26,568 nucleotides of DNA, from the NCBI GenBank assembly GCA_045602025.1, contig JAZSAT010000048.1, positions 1 to 26,568 of the forward strand, in the 5' to 3' direction. Source of the stretch: RGIG5579 sp045602025 (GTDB taxonomy: Bacteria > Bacillota > Clostridia > Oscillospirales > SIG627). Both the position numbers and the translations under genes were made by a program. Under the pieces are notes generated by a model. The model searched no databases. It had not been told where the DNA came from and was given only the letters and a program-made list of their open reading frames with translations. Position 1 is the first letter of the stretch; every line of letters starts with the position of its first letter. Positions 8,988 to 17,159 of the stretch are shown piece after piece.

Positions 8988-10124
8988 ATGAAGAAAAAGT
9001 CAACACTGATCGCTCTTTTGGTTGCTTTTGTTTTGCTCATCGGTTTTCTTGCACCTGAATCCAATGAAAAAGCACCGGGTCCGTACACGGAAGAGAGCGG
9101 TCAAATTCAGACCGTTACCGAAGAGAGTACGGCGGAAAAGAATGATGACTTTTCCGCTGAAATCCCCGGAGAAAACCCGGAAAAAGAAGAGCCATCCTCA
9201 CCGCCAAAGGAAGAACCGGAAAACAGTGACGGAATCAAGCTTCCGCAAAACGAGACCTCTTTTGAAATTCCACCGTATTCCGGCGAAATTTTTATCGTTT
9301 TAAATGACAACATTCCTTCTTTTTCGGAAAAGGAATTGACTGCGAAAGGCTATGAAAGCTACAGTAAATTGGATGCGCTTGGCCGAACCGGCACGGCCCT
9401 TGCTTCCTGCGGGACGGAAATTATGCCCGCAAAGGGAGAAAAAAGAGGCAGCATCAGCAGCATTAAGCCCAGCGGGTGGGTGCAGGAAAAATACGAAACC
9501 GTTTCGGGAAAATACCTGTATAACCGTTGTCATTTGATCGGCTGGCAGCTTTCTGCGGAAAATGCCAATCCCAAAAATCTGATGACCGGTACCCGGTATT
9601 TCAATACCGAAGGCATGCTTCTTTTTGAAAATATGATTGCAGACTACATAAAGGAAACGGGAAACCATGTTGCCTATCGGGTAACGCCCTTTTACAGAGG
9701 GGATGACCTTGTAGCTACCGGTGTTCGAATGGAAGCTTTTTCCGTGGAGGATGAGGGAGAAGGGATTTGCTTTCATGTGTTTGTTTACAATGTTCAGCCG
9801 GGGATTGTGATCGATTATCAAACAGGCGCAAGCTCTCTTGAAAGCACACCGCCCCCCGAGACCACCGCACAAACACATACCACAGCCACGGTAGCACCCA
9901 CGACGACCACCGCACAAGCTCCTCATGTAACCACCGCAAAAGATCCCCAAGGCCCAACAGGCGATCCGGATCACGATGATACAAACGGTCAGATCGTCTA
10001 TCAGACACCCACGGGAAAACGGTATCATATCGATCCTCAATGCGGTGGGAAAAACAGCACGCAAACCACCCTGCAAAATGCTCTGTCACGGGGACTTACG
10101 CCCTGCAAAAAATGTGTAGGATGA
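8988..10124 (+). CDS. Secreted or anchored non-specific DNA/RNA endonuclease with C-terminal Cys motif
   Basis: A 378-residue nuclease of the DNA/RNA non-specific endonuclease (EndA/NUC) family, expected to act outside the membrane. It starts with a Lys-rich N-terminus and hydrophobic segment (5-21), then a Pro/Glu-rich linker (24-90). The nuclease domain is about 95-275, with YNRCHLIGWQL (178-188), in which H182 is the likely catalytic histidine, and NLMTGTRYFN (197-206). A Thr/Pro-rich spacer (285-318) leads to a C-terminal Ada-like Cys motif: YHIDPQCGG (346-354) and PCKKC (372-376). ATG at 8988 is chosen for GGAG six bases upstream and its signal sequence; a TTG at 8970 is in frame but poorly placed. 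Roles could be nutrient scavenging, competition or DNA uptake; the sequence does not decide. Confidence 0.88.
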   Translation: MKKKSTLIALLVAFVLLIGFLAPESNEKAPGPYTEESGQIQTVTEESTAEKNDDFSAEIPGENPEKEEPSSPPKEEPENSDGIKLPQNETSFEIPPYSGEIFIVLNDNIPSFSEKELTAKGYESYSKLDALGRTGTALASCGTEIMPAKGEKRGSISSIKPSGWVQEKYETVSGKYLYNRCHLIGWQLSAENANPKNLMTGTRYFNTEGMLLFENMIADYIKETGNHVAYRVTPFYRGDDLVATGVRMEAFSVEDEGEGICFHVFVYNVQPGIVIDYQTGASSLESTPPPETTAQTHTTATVAPTTTTAQAPHVTTAKDPQGPTGDPDHDDTNGQIVYQTPTGKRYHIDPQCGGKNSTQTTLQNALSRGLTPCKKCVG

Positions 10125-10130
10125 AAAATT

Positions 10131-10160
10131 AAAACGAGAGGAAAACCCTCTCGTTTTTTC
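10131..10160 (+). terminator. Intrinsic terminator after the nuclease gene
   Basis: An ACGAGAGG/CCTCTCGT stem with an A-rich loop is followed by a run of six T's, seven bases after the nuclease stop codon. Confidence 0.9.
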
Positions 10161-10189
10161 TTGCATTGCGTAGAATTTTATGATATAAT
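10161..10189 (+). promoter_or_regulatory. Likely promoter of the MATE transporter gene
   Basis: A perfect TATAAT (10184-10189) lies 17 bases after TTGCAT (10161-10166), directly following the preceding terminator. The -35 matches the consensus poorly, so this is a moderate call. Confidence 0.55.
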
Positions 10190-10227
10190 CCCCTTTGTTT
10201 GCGAAAAGAAAGGAATTTACCCGAAGA

Positions 10228-11589
10228 ATGGATAAAAAGAAAGAATTATTTGAAACGATGCCCGTGCCGAAAGCACTGGCGACCCTTGCGATCCCAACCA
10301 TTATCAGCCAATTGATCAGTATGATCTATAATTTGGCGGATACTTTTTTTATCGGACTGACCGATGACCCTTATAAGGTAGCGGCATCGACCATTGCCTT
10401 TGTACTGTTTTTTGTTATGGTGGCCCTCTCCAATCTTTTCGGTGTGGGTGGCGGTACTTTGATCTCCCGCCTTTTGGGAAAAGGGCAGGGGGATCAGGCA
10501 AAAAAAGTTTCCTCCGTCAGCTTTTACGGTACGATCCTTGTCACCTTGATCTATTCTGCAGCCTGTTTTCTTTTTCCGAAGGCGATCCTCGGTGCGGTAG
10601 GGGCCAGCGTGAATACCTATGAATACGCTTATTCTTACACCCTTTGTGTGGTGATCATCGGCGGTGTTCCCGCTTCGCTCAGTATGGCACTTGCAAATCT
10701 TCTCCGCAGTGAGGGATATGCAAAATATGCCAGCTTTGGTTTGGGTCTCGGCGGTGTACTGAATATCATTCTTGACCCCATTTTTATGTTTTTGATCCTT
10801 CCCAAAGGACAGGAAGTGACAGGTGCGGCGATTGCTACCTGTCTTTCCAATGTGATCTCCCTTGTCTTTTTCCTTTGTGTTATTTCCCATCTGCGAGGAA
10901 AAACGGTGCTTTCCGTTTCACCTCGGTATTTTGTGTCCGGGCTTTCCTATCTTGGACAGATCTTCTCCATCGGTGTTCCTTCCGCACTTGCGGCAGGACT
11001 TGCCAGCCTTTCCAACCTGTTTTTAAATCAGTTGTCCTCGGGCTACGGTGATGTGGAGCTCGCGGCCCTGGGAATTGTCAAAAAGATCGATATGCTTCCT
11101 TTAAATGTGGGAATGGGTCTTTGCCAGGGTATGCTTCCCTTGGTGGCATATAACTACGCTTCCGGCAATCGGGAGAGAATGAAAAAAGTAATTTCCACTT
11201 GCCGCATTGCAGGAATGGGCTTTGCTCTTATTTGTGTCTTTTTCTTTGAAATCTTCTCCAAAGAGATCGTTACCTTCTTCATCGGAGATCCCGCTACGGT
11301 AGCATACGGCAAAAATTTCCTTCGGATCTGCTGTCTGGCAACGCCTCTCATGTTCTATAACCTCCTTGCAACCTTCTCCCTTCAGGCAATGGGAAAGGGG
11401 CCTGAATCCTTGATCCTTTCTGTTTGCCGTCAAGGTCTTGTGAATATTCCGCTTCTCTTCTTGATGAATGCTCTTTTCGGGCTATACGGTGTGGTTTCCA
11501 CACAGCTTGTAGCAGACGGTATTACCATGATCATTTCTACCGCCCTTACCCAAAAAGTTTTCCGCCAGATCCGTCAGGAAAGAATATGA
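10228..11589 (+). CDS. MATE family multidrug/cation antiporter
   Basis: A 453-residue polytopic membrane protein of the multi-antimicrobial extrusion (MATE, NorM/DinF-like) family, which exports drugs or metabolites in exchange for Na+ or H+. The N-terminus reads MPVPKALATLAIPTIISQL, then the family's YNLADTFFIG and a glycine-rich GVGGGTLISRLLGKG segment, and about twelve hydrophobic helices in two halves. Substrate cannot be inferred. The ATG at 10228 is chosen because the family usually starts shortly before MPVPKAL. AAAGGA lies about 13 bases upstream, a long spacing. A TTG at 10195 is in frame but unlikely. The gene is monocistronic between two terminators. Confidence 0.92.
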   Translation: MDKKKELFETMPVPKALATLAIPTIISQLISMIYNLADTFFIGLTDDPYKVAASTIAFVLFFVMVALSNLFGVGGGTLISRLLGKGQGDQAKKVSSVSFYGTILVTLIYSAACFLFPKAILGAVGASVNTYEYAYSYTLCVVIIGGVPASLSMALANLLRSEGYAKYASFGLGLGGVLNIILDPIFMFLILPKGQEVTGAAIATCLSNVISLVFFLCVISHLRGKTVLSVSPRYFVSGLSYLGQIFSIGVPSALAAGLASLSNLFLNQLSSGYGDVELAALGIVKKIDMLPLNVGMGLCQGMLPLVAYNYASGNRERMKKVISTCRIAGMGFALICVFFFEIFSKEIVTFFIGDPATVAYGKNFLRICCLATPLMFYNLLATFSLQAMGKGPESLILSVCRQGLVNIPLLFLMNALFGLYGVVSTQLVADGITMIISTALTQKVFRQIRQERI

Positions 11590-11594
11590 TCCAT

Positions 11595-11626
11595 CAAAAA
11601 AACACACCGATTCGGTGTGTTTTTTC
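11595..11626. terminator. Bidirectional terminator between MATE and AraC genes
   Basis: An almost perfect hairpin (AACACACCGA/TTCGGTGTGT) flanked by A's on the left and T's on the right ends both convergent genes. Confidence 0.92.
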
Positions 11627-12435
11627 TATTTTCGGCGAAAGCCCAGAGGGGAGATCCCCTCTCTTTTTTTGAAAATCCTGCAAAAATATGAGGAGTCGGG
11701 AAAGCCGCAAAGATGGGCGATCTCCGAAACGGGGGAGACGGTTTCGCAAAGCATGGATTTTGCTTTTTCCATTTTTGCATTCAAAATGTATTCTCCGGGT
11801 GTTATACCGGAATAGTCTTTGAACAGGCGGCAAAACCAGTTCTGGCTCACGTGGCACATTTTTGCAATTTCGGAAACGGAAAGGGAAAGAGAAGGATCGT
11901 TTTCCAGGTAGCGGATCCCTTCTTCTATGACGGAAAATTCTTTTCTTTCTGCCAGATTCATTTTGCTGTTTAAGATGTGGATAATCTCGTAAAAAAGAGC
12001 TTTCATTTTGGCATTGGATTGACCTATGTGATACCTCTGACTCATTTTCTTGAAAAGTTCCCGAACAGGTTCTGTATCAAAGGTGGGGAATACCTCGGGA
12101 CTTTTCAAAAAGATTCTCTTGTGGTCCTCGTCAAAAAGAAGGAAATTAATGCCGTAGGTGCAGCCTCGGTTTTCCTCTCGGTCTGTAACGGTCAGGGTGT
12201 ATTCTGATCCCGAGGGGACGAAGATCACATCTCCGTGATTTGCCGAAAATGCTTCACCGTTTTTCATGGAATACATTACCTTGCAATGGTTGACAAAAAG
12301 GAGAAGGTCATTTTCCTTCGGTGCGTCAAGGCAAGAAAATGCTTTATAGGTTTTCCAGGTTTGATGAACGCAGGCCTGAACCGTGACAAAACCGCCTTCG
12401 GTGCACAAATATTTGAAAATATTCTCATTTTCCAT
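11626..12435 (-). CDS. AraC family transcriptional regulator
   Basis: A 269-residue regulator with an N-terminal cupin-like sensor domain (roughly 1-150; HGDVIFVPSGSEY is the typical beta-strand motif) and a C-terminal AraC/XylS double helix-turn-helix domain (about 170-269). The second helix-turn-helix ends in the family signature, around SEIAHLCGFPDSSYFCRIFK and GISPLGFR. It probably binds a sugar and controls the divergent glycosidase gene, the usual arrangement for this family. The start at 12435 has GGGAG about 10 bases ahead. A strong promoter lies at 12468-12495. The ligand is unknown. Confidence 0.93.
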   Translation of the reverse strand: MENENIFKYLCTEGGFVTVQACVHQTWKTYKAFSCLDAPKENDLLLFVNHCKVMYSMKNGEAFSANHGDVIFVPSGSEYTLTVTDREENRGCTYGINFLLFDEDHKRIFLKSPEVFPTFDTEPVRELFKKMSQRYHIGQSNAKMKALFYEIIHILNSKMNLAERKEFSVIEEGIRYLENDPSLSLSVSEIAKMCHVSQNWFCRLFKDYSGITPGEYILNAKMEKAKSMLCETVSPVSEIAHLCGFPDSSYFCRIFKKREGISPLGFRRK

Positions 12436-12467
12436 TACAAGAATTCTCCCTTTTTCCTTATAAATTC

Positions 12468-12495
12468 ATTGTAATTGAATTGTCTTTTTTGTCAA
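12468..12495 (-). promoter_or_regulatory. Sigma-A promoter of the AraC gene
   Basis: On the minus strand a consensus TTGACA (12490-12495) and TACAAT (12468-12473) are 16 bases apart, about 33 bases upstream of the AraC start codon. Confidence 0.7.
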
Positions 12496-12500
12496 GATAG

Positions 12501-12530
12501 TTTGAAAAAGTCCTGTTTTTGTTTGAAAAA
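12501..12530 (+). promoter_or_regulatory. Candidate AraC operator: two direct repeats 21 bases apart
   Basis: TTTGAAAAA occurs at 12501-12509 and again at 12522-12530, a 21-base spacing that puts both on the same face of the helix. The downstream copy ends five bases before the -35 box of the glycosidase promoter. AraC-family activators typically bind such direct half-sites next to the -35. Because the repeat is A-rich, chance is not excluded. Confidence 0.4.
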
Positions 12531-12535
12531 AACCA

Positions 12536-12563
12536 TTGAAAAAACTTGTCTTGATGCTATGAT
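12536..12563 (+). promoter_or_regulatory. Promoter of the glycosidase gene
   Basis: TTGAAA (12536-12541) and TATGAT (12558-12563) are separated by 16 bases and lie 28 bases ahead of the glycosidase ATG. The spacing is slightly short and the -10 imperfect, which fits an activator-dependent promoter. Confidence 0.6.
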
Positions 12564-12591
12564 GAAAGTAACCTGTTTCAAGGAGAACGAT

Positions 12592-13845
12592 ATGGAAAAG
12601 AATTTTGATACACTGAAAAAATATCTTATAGATCTGTCCCGCATTCTTTTTTCTCCGCCCCGTGGAGATTTTAAATACCCTTCTATCGCGGTGAACGGGA
12701 ACAGCAGTTATCCCCGTCAGCTTTGGGATTGGGGAAACTGGGTGAATAATGTTGCTCTCCGTCAGATTGCTACCGATTGCGGCATTTATGAGGATCTTGC
12801 CGAATATGAAAAAGGCTCGGTTTTAAATTTTCTCAATGAGCAAAAAAAAGACGGCAGCATTGAGATCGTCTTGTTCAGTGATCCTGAGAGCAATTATATT
12901 AAAAATATGCCCCATCGGAATGTGCACAAGCCCGTGCTTGCGCAGCATGTGGCCTTTATCTGCAAATATCATAAAGATCTTCCTTGGGTAAAAGAGGTTT
13001 ATCCGGGCCTGAAAAAGCTTTTGTCCTTTTATGAGGAAAATGCCAAGCACGAAAGCGGACTCTTTTATTTCTTTGATGATTTTGCCATTGGTGTGGACAA
13101 TGACCCTTCTACCTTCTATCGTCCCGATAACAGCTCTGCTTCTATCTTTCTTAATGCACTTATGTATGCGGAATTGGGCGCGATCAAAGAAATCGCACTT
13201 CTTCTCGGCGAGAAAGAGGATGCTGCAGTATATGCACAAAAACAGGCTGAATTGAAATGCGCCATCAACGAGCATTGCTACGATGAAAAGGACGGTATGT
13301 ATTACAGTTGTGATATCGCCCTTCGCAAGATCGATCCTGAGGTTCGCTTGCACCGCGGTGCACCTCGCCACTATTCCACCCTCATTCAGCGTCTCGGCTG
13401 CTGGAGCTCTTTCCTTCCTTTGTGGGCAGGGATCCCGACAAAAGAACAGGCTGAGCGAATGGTCCGGGAAAACCTTTTGGATCAGAAGGCTTTTTGGGCG
13501 CCCTTCGGTGTCAGATCTCTTTCCAAATACGAGAAAATGTACCGTATCGTGCCCACATCCAATCCCTCCAGCTGGCACGGCGGCGTTTGGATCCTTTCCA
13601 ATTACCTTGTATTCAAAGGCCTTTGCCGCTACGGATTCGAAAACGAAGCAAAGGATCTTGCGGAAAAGACAGCCCTTCTTTTAAATGAGGATCTGAAGAA
13701 AAACGGTGCTTTCCACGAGTATTACCACCCCGAAACAGGGGATGGGGTCTATAACAAAGGCTTTTCCAGCTGGAATCTTTTGGTGTATAATATGCTGAAT
13801 TACCTGGAAGGAAAAGAGCTTATCGAAGAATATTTACCCGAATAG
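12592..13845 (+). CDS. GH63-like (alpha/alpha)6-barrel glycosidase
   Basis: A 417-residue cytoplasmic glycosidase-like protein with the (alpha/alpha)6 fold of GH63, trehalase and mannosylglycerate hydrolase-type enzymes. Visible landmarks are QLWDWGNW (43-50), NVHKPVLAQHV (110-120), FAIGVDNDPSTFYRP (164-178), where the family's catalytic acid is expected in the GVDN segment, SSWHGGVWILSNYLVFKGL (326-344), and HEYYHPETG (375-383), a likely site of the catalytic base. There is no signal peptide, so the substrate is probably an imported oligosaccharide or glycoside. The start at 12592 has AAGGAG seven bases ahead; upstream in-frame codons are not supported. It is divergent from an AraC regulator. 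No sugar transporter is next to it and the substrate is unknown. Confidence 0.85.
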   Translation: MEKNFDTLKKYLIDLSRILFSPPRGDFKYPSIAVNGNSSYPRQLWDWGNWVNNVALRQIATDCGIYEDLAEYEKGSVLNFLNEQKKDGSIEIVLFSDPESNYIKNMPHRNVHKPVLAQHVAFICKYHKDLPWVKEVYPGLKKLLSFYEENAKHESGLFYFFDDFAIGVDNDPSTFYRPDNSSASIFLNALMYAELGAIKEIALLLGEKEDAAVYAQKQAELKCAINEHCYDEKDGMYYSCDIALRKIDPEVRLHRGAPRHYSTLIQRLGCWSSFLPLWAGIPTKEQAERMVRENLLDQKAFWAPFGVRSLSKYEKMYRIVPTSNPSSWHGGVWILSNYLVFKGLCRYGFENEAKDLAEKTALLLNEDLKKNGAFHEYYHPETGDGVYNKGFSSWNLLVYNMLNYLEGKELIEEYLPE

Positions 13846-13878
13846 AAAAAACGGACAGATCATCTGTCCGTTTTTTTA
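13846..13878. terminator. Bidirectional terminator after the glycosidase gene
   Basis: An ACGGACAGA/TCTGTCCGT stem with a three-base loop is flanked by A's and seven T's. It serves the glycosidase and the convergent lipoprotein gene. Confidence 0.92.
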
Positions 13879-14460
13879 TGCAACAAGATCGCCGCTTTTT
13901 TCAAAATAATAAAAATTTTCCGTGATCCTTGTGGTGTAGTACCAGCCGCCACCGTTTTTTGCAAGCTGCAGATATCGGTCGCCTTCCCGTTCAAGCTCTG
14001 CTTTTCTACCCCAAAAGGCACGGGGCAGATCATCGGGTGTGAAATAAAATCCGTTTTGGATTCCGGGGTCGTTTTCCTTTGCAAAGCTGAAGATCACACA
14101 TCTTTTTCCGTCGGAAGCTGTTTGAAAAAAGATCACCTTAAAGCCAAACCGGGTAAGGGTATCCTCCAGGATATCGTTTTTGATTTCTTCTCTGTCATCG
14201 CTTTCCTTGATAAAAGAAACAAGGCGGGGCTTTTTTTCTTCTTCCGAGAGGGTTTCACCTTCTTTTGCTTCCTTTGCTTCCATTGCCACATAAATTCTTT
14301 CTTCTCCGAACAGAGCCATCTCTTCTCCGCAGGAAAGAAAGATCTCTTTATTTTCCAAAACCGTTTTCGCAACTGCGTTTGCGTTTTTTATTGCATTTTG
14401 CTCAGCGGCACAGGAAGAAAGAAGAAGGACGGCACAAACAATCAAGAAGAGCCGCTTCAT
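13876..14460 (-). CDS. Hypothetical lipoprotein
   Basis: This 194-residue protein has a short signal peptide and a lipobox, LLLSSC, with the lipidated cysteine at 17, so it should be anchored to the outer face of the membrane. I do not recognise the mature domain. It is rich in charged residues, with an E/K-rich stretch (61-85) and a C-terminal part with aromatic residues (GGGWYYTTRITENFYYFEKSG). Its ATG overlaps the stop codon of trmN6 (ATGA), so it is translated by coupling. The functional link to a tRNA methyltransferase is unclear and may be mere co-transcription. Confidence 0.8.
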   Translation of the reverse strand: MKRLFLIVCAVLLLSSCAAEQNAIKNANAVAKTVLENKEIFLSCGEEMALFGEERIYVAMEAKEAKEGETLSEEEKKPRLVSFIKESDDREEIKNDILEDTLTRFGFKVIFFQTASDGKRCVIFSFAKENDPGIQNGFYFTPDDLPRAFWGRKAELEREGDRYLQLAKNGGGWYYTTRITENFYYFEKSGDLVA

Positions 14461-15200
14461 TGTTTGCCTCTTCCGTATTCAATGATGCCTTTTTCGTAAA
14501 GAAGGCGGCATTCCTCGCCTTTTTCTCCTTTTTCATCCTGAAGGATAAAGGGAGGCCTTGTTTTCAATTCCGGCTTTGCGCCTTTTACGCCGCGCACCAG
14601 GATCAGATCGGGGGAGGAATCCTTTTTCGGCGTAACGAAAATAATATTTTTCGGCTCCAGTTTTTCCTCGGTCATGGCGGAAAAGAGCTCGTTCATACGG
14701 CTCAGGCGGTAAACACAGTAAAACTCACCCTTGTCCTGAAGAAGGGAGCTTGCGGCGCGGCACACATCTCGGATATCGCAATGGATCTCGTGTCGCGCAA
14801 TGCGTTTCTTTTCGTTGTCATTTGTTTTTCCCGTTTCTTTTTTCATATACGGGGGATTGGAAAAAACAAAATCGCAGTAGAAAGGAAGGAGCTTTTTTGC
14901 TTCCTTCAGATCACCGTGAATGATTTCAACCTTATCTTCAAACCCGTTTATGGCAATGTTTTTTCTGGCAAGGCTTGCATAGTCCTCCTGAATCTCAAGA
15001 GCATAGATCTTTTTAAATTCCTTATGGATGGAAAGAAGAAGGGGAATGATTCCCGTTCCGGTGCCAAGCTCTACCCCAATATCATTTTTTCTCGGGCGGA
15101 TAAAGCCGGAAAGGAGGACTGCATCGGTTCCGAAGGAAAAGCCTTCGGTGTATTGGTAGATCTTGTGAACATCGTCAATGGTTTGTAATTCGAGAGGCAT
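14457..15200 (-). CDS. trmN6: tRNA1(Val) (adenine-N6)-methyltransferase, TrmN6/YfiC type
   Basis: A 247-residue Rossmann-fold methyltransferase that uses S-adenosylmethionine to methylate N6 of an adenine, by family assignment A37 of tRNA-Val. The SAM-binding motif is VELGTGTGII (43-52) and the catalytic N6-adenine motif is NPPY (115-118). The N-terminus FSFGTDAVLLSGF is typical of the YfiC/TrmN6 group. The start at 15200 has AAAGGAG seven to eight bases upstream. It is followed by a lipoprotein gene with a four-base overlap. Bacterial N6-adenine methyltransferases of this kind can have other targets, such as rRNA, so the substrate is by homology only. Confidence 0.88.
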   Translation of the reverse strand: MPLELQTIDDVHKIYQYTEGFSFGTDAVLLSGFIRPRKNDIGVELGTGTGIIPLLLSIHKEFKKIYALEIQEDYASLARKNIAINGFEDKVEIIHGDLKEAKKLLPFYCDFVFSNPPYMKKETGKTNDNEKKRIARHEIHCDIRDVCRAASSLLQDKGEFYCVYRLSRMNELFSAMTEEKLEPKNIIFVTPKKDSSPDLILVRGVKGAKPELKTRPPFILQDEKGEKGEECRLLYEKGIIEYGRGKQ

Positions 15201-15227
15201 CGTGGACTCCTTTCTTCGGAATGTGAC

Positions 15228-15256
15228 TTGAAAAGCTTTCGTTTTTGTGTTAGGAT
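15228..15256 (+). promoter_or_regulatory. Promoter of the DUF6062-like gene
   Basis: TTGAAA (15228-15233) and TAGGAT (15251-15256) are separated by 17 bases and lie about 28 bases before the start codon. Confidence 0.6.
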
Positions 15257-15283
15257 AGAGACAGTAAATATCAAGGAGATATT

Positions 15284-16000
15284 ATGGAAAAGATTTATAC
15301 CATACCGGTCAATGAAGCGTTTGATGAAAATGGCTCCTGTCCGTTTTGCAGAATGAAGAAAAAGCTGGAGGAAAACGAGATCGAGCTGATCCTCGGTGCT
15401 TCCATGATGGAGCCGGATATCCGCATCAAAACCAATGAAAAAGGCTTTTGCGCCCACCACTTCGAAAAGATGTTTTTAGCACAAAAACGCCTTCCTCTTG
15501 CCTTGATGCTGGAAAGTCACCTGGACCTGATCCGCAAAGAGTGCGCAACGCCGAAGATTTCCCTCAAGGAAAAGCTCTCCGGTGTGGCAGAACATACGGA
15601 CTCTTTTTGTAATACCTGCTATGTATGTGAGCGGGTAGAATTTCATTTGAGTAAAATGTTCGAGACTGCTTGCCTTCTTTGGGAAATGGATTCGGAATTT
15701 CGTAGAAAGATGGAAAATCAAACCTATTTCTGTCTCCATTGCTATACCCGTTTTCTGAAAACGGCAAAGCTTTTCATTTCCAAAAAGAAACTGCCCGATT
15801 TTCTGGATGCCGCTCAAAAGGTGGAAATGGGGTACCTGGACGAATTAAAGAACGATGTATCTCATTTTTGCAAAAAATTTGACTATCGCTATGCCAAAGA
15901 ACCCTGGGGTAATGCCCGTGATGCGGTAGAAAGAAGCATCCGTTTTCTCTCCGGAGAAGGGGATTTTTGGGACGAAACCAAGGAAGAAACAGAGGAGTGA
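15284..16000 (+). CDS. Cysteine-rich DUF6062-like protein
   Basis: A 238-residue cytoplasmic protein of unknown function, resembling the DUF6062 family of Clostridia. It has two sets of paired Cys/His motifs: CPFC (19-22) with GFCAHHF in the N-terminal half, then CNTCYVC and FCLHCY in the middle. This is consistent with two zinc sites built as CxxC plus CxxH or CxxC, and suggests an internal duplication. The rest is helical and charged, ending in an acidic tail (DETKEETEE). ATG at 15284 follows AAGGAG. It has its own promoter and terminator. No catalytic residues are recognised. A zinc-binding structural or regulatory role is possible but not shown. Confidence 0.78.
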   Translation: MEKIYTIPVNEAFDENGSCPFCRMKKKLEENEIELILGASMMEPDIRIKTNEKGFCAHHFEKMFLAQKRLPLALMLESHLDLIRKECATPKISLKEKLSGVAEHTDSFCNTCYVCERVEFHLSKMFETACLLWEMDSEFRRKMENQTYFCLHCYTRFLKTAKLFISKKKLPDFLDAAQKVEMGYLDELKNDVSHFCKKFDYRYAKEPWGNARDAVERSIRFLSGEGDFWDETKEETEE

Positions 16001-16018
16001 CCCTCTGTTTCTTGTTAA
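15984..16018. terminator. Hairpin terminator after the DUF6062-like gene
   Basis: A 12-bp stem (AAGAAACAGAGG/CCTCTGTTTCTT) overlaps the stop codon and is followed by a weak T-rich stretch. It may also end leftward transcription from tsaD. Confidence 0.75.
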
Positions 16019-16145
16019 AACAGATTTTTTTGCATTTGGTGGAAATTTATTCCTGTTTTTCTCTGAAAAGGCCTGAAAACAGAGGCTTTTTCACATCTCA
16101 CACAAGGTTTTCCACAGCTTTCTGTGGAGAACGGGCAAAAAATCA

Positions 16146-17159
16146 TTAAAATTTGAAGCTGAACGGGGATGTGGCGTGGGCGTTGAGGCTCTCGTCTGCC
16201 AAGATCCCTGCCTTGTAATTATAAAACGCCTGAGATGCGATCATAGCTCCGTTGTCGCCGCAAAGGGAGAGGGAAGGGAGAAACAGCTCGGTACCGCATT
16301 TTTTACAGACATTTTCCACGGTTTTTCGAATGTGTGAGTTTGCGGCAACACCTCCTGCAAGCACAAGCTTTTTATGAGGACAGGCCTTTAGGGCGTTTTC
16401 CACTCTGGAGGCAATACCGCTGCAAACTGCTTTTGTAAAGGAAGCAGCAAGATCCTCGGGAGAAACCTCTTCGCCAAGCTGTTTTTTGTTGTGCGTGTAA
16501 TTGATCACGGCGGTTTTCAGTCCCGAAAAGGTGAAATCAAAATCGTGGTCACGGATGGCCGCTGCGGGCAGAGGAATGGCATCGGGATCTCCAAGATGAG
16601 CGAGTCTGTCCATTTCTTTTCCGCCGGGATAGCCGATCCCGATCACCCGTGCCGCCTTATCGAAGGCTTCTCCAGCCGCATCATCTCGGGTAGCACCGAT
16701 GAGGGAAAAGGCAGTATATCCTTTTACTTCCACAAGAGAAGTGTGTCCGCCGCTCATGATCAGAGCAAGAAACGGTGGCTCAAGCTTTGGGTGATCCAGG
16801 TACAGGGCTGCAATGTGTCCTTCAATGTGGTTGACGGGAATCAAGGGCTTTTTTTGCGCAAAAGCCAGGCTTTTTGCAAAGTTAACCCCCACCAAAAGCG
16901 CGCCGATGAGCCCGGGACGGTTGGTAACGCCGATCGCGTCGATCTCTTCTATCGTAAGATTTGCCTTCTCCAAGGCTTTCTTGTATACGGTGCAGATGGC
17001 TTCTGCATGAGCGCGGGAGGCAATTTCCGGTACGACGCCGCCATAGCGGTGATGAATATCGATCTGGCTGATTACAATATCCGAGAGAATTTTTCTTCCG
17101 TCCTCCACCACTGCCGCAGCAGTTTCATCACAGGAGGATTCAAAAGCAAGGATCTTCAT
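16146..17159 (-). CDS. tsaD: tRNA threonylcarbamoyladenosine transferase TsaD
   Basis: A 337-residue TsaD (formerly Gcp/YgjD), which transfers the threonylcarbamoyl group to A37 of ANN-decoding tRNAs together with TsaB and TsaE. The N-terminus ILAFESSCDETAAAVV, the metal-binding HIEGH (about 112-116), MSGGHTSLVEV and the C-terminal SLCGDNGAMIA are all present. Its ATG overlaps the rimI stop (ATGA). tsaB and tsaE, often in the same operon in Firmicutes, are not in this window and must lie elsewhere. Confidence 0.97.
   Translation of the reverse strand: MKILAFESSCDETAAAVVEDGRKILSDIVISQIDIHHRYGGVVPEIASRAHAEAICTVYKKALEKANLTIEEIDAIGVTNRPGLIGALLVGVNFAKSLAFAQKKPLIPVNHIEGHIAALYLDHPKLEPPFLALIMSGGHTSLVEVKGYTAFSLIGATRDDAAGEAFDKAARVIGIGYPGGKEMDRLAHLGDPDAIPLPAAAIRDHDFDFTFSGLKTAVINYTHNKKQLGEEVSPEDLAASFTKAVCSGIASRVENALKACPHKKLVLAGGVAANSHIRKTVENVCKKCGTELFLPSLSLCGDNGAMIASQAFYNYKAGILADESLNAHATSPFSFKF

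Noticed and set aside
16108..16128. TTTTCCACA followed by an inverted TGTGGA, resembling a DnaA box pair or a terminator of tsaD
   Set aside because: It has a mismatch to the DnaA consensus, there is no cluster of boxes or origin context, and no T-run on either side. It is simply a small 7-bp hairpin.
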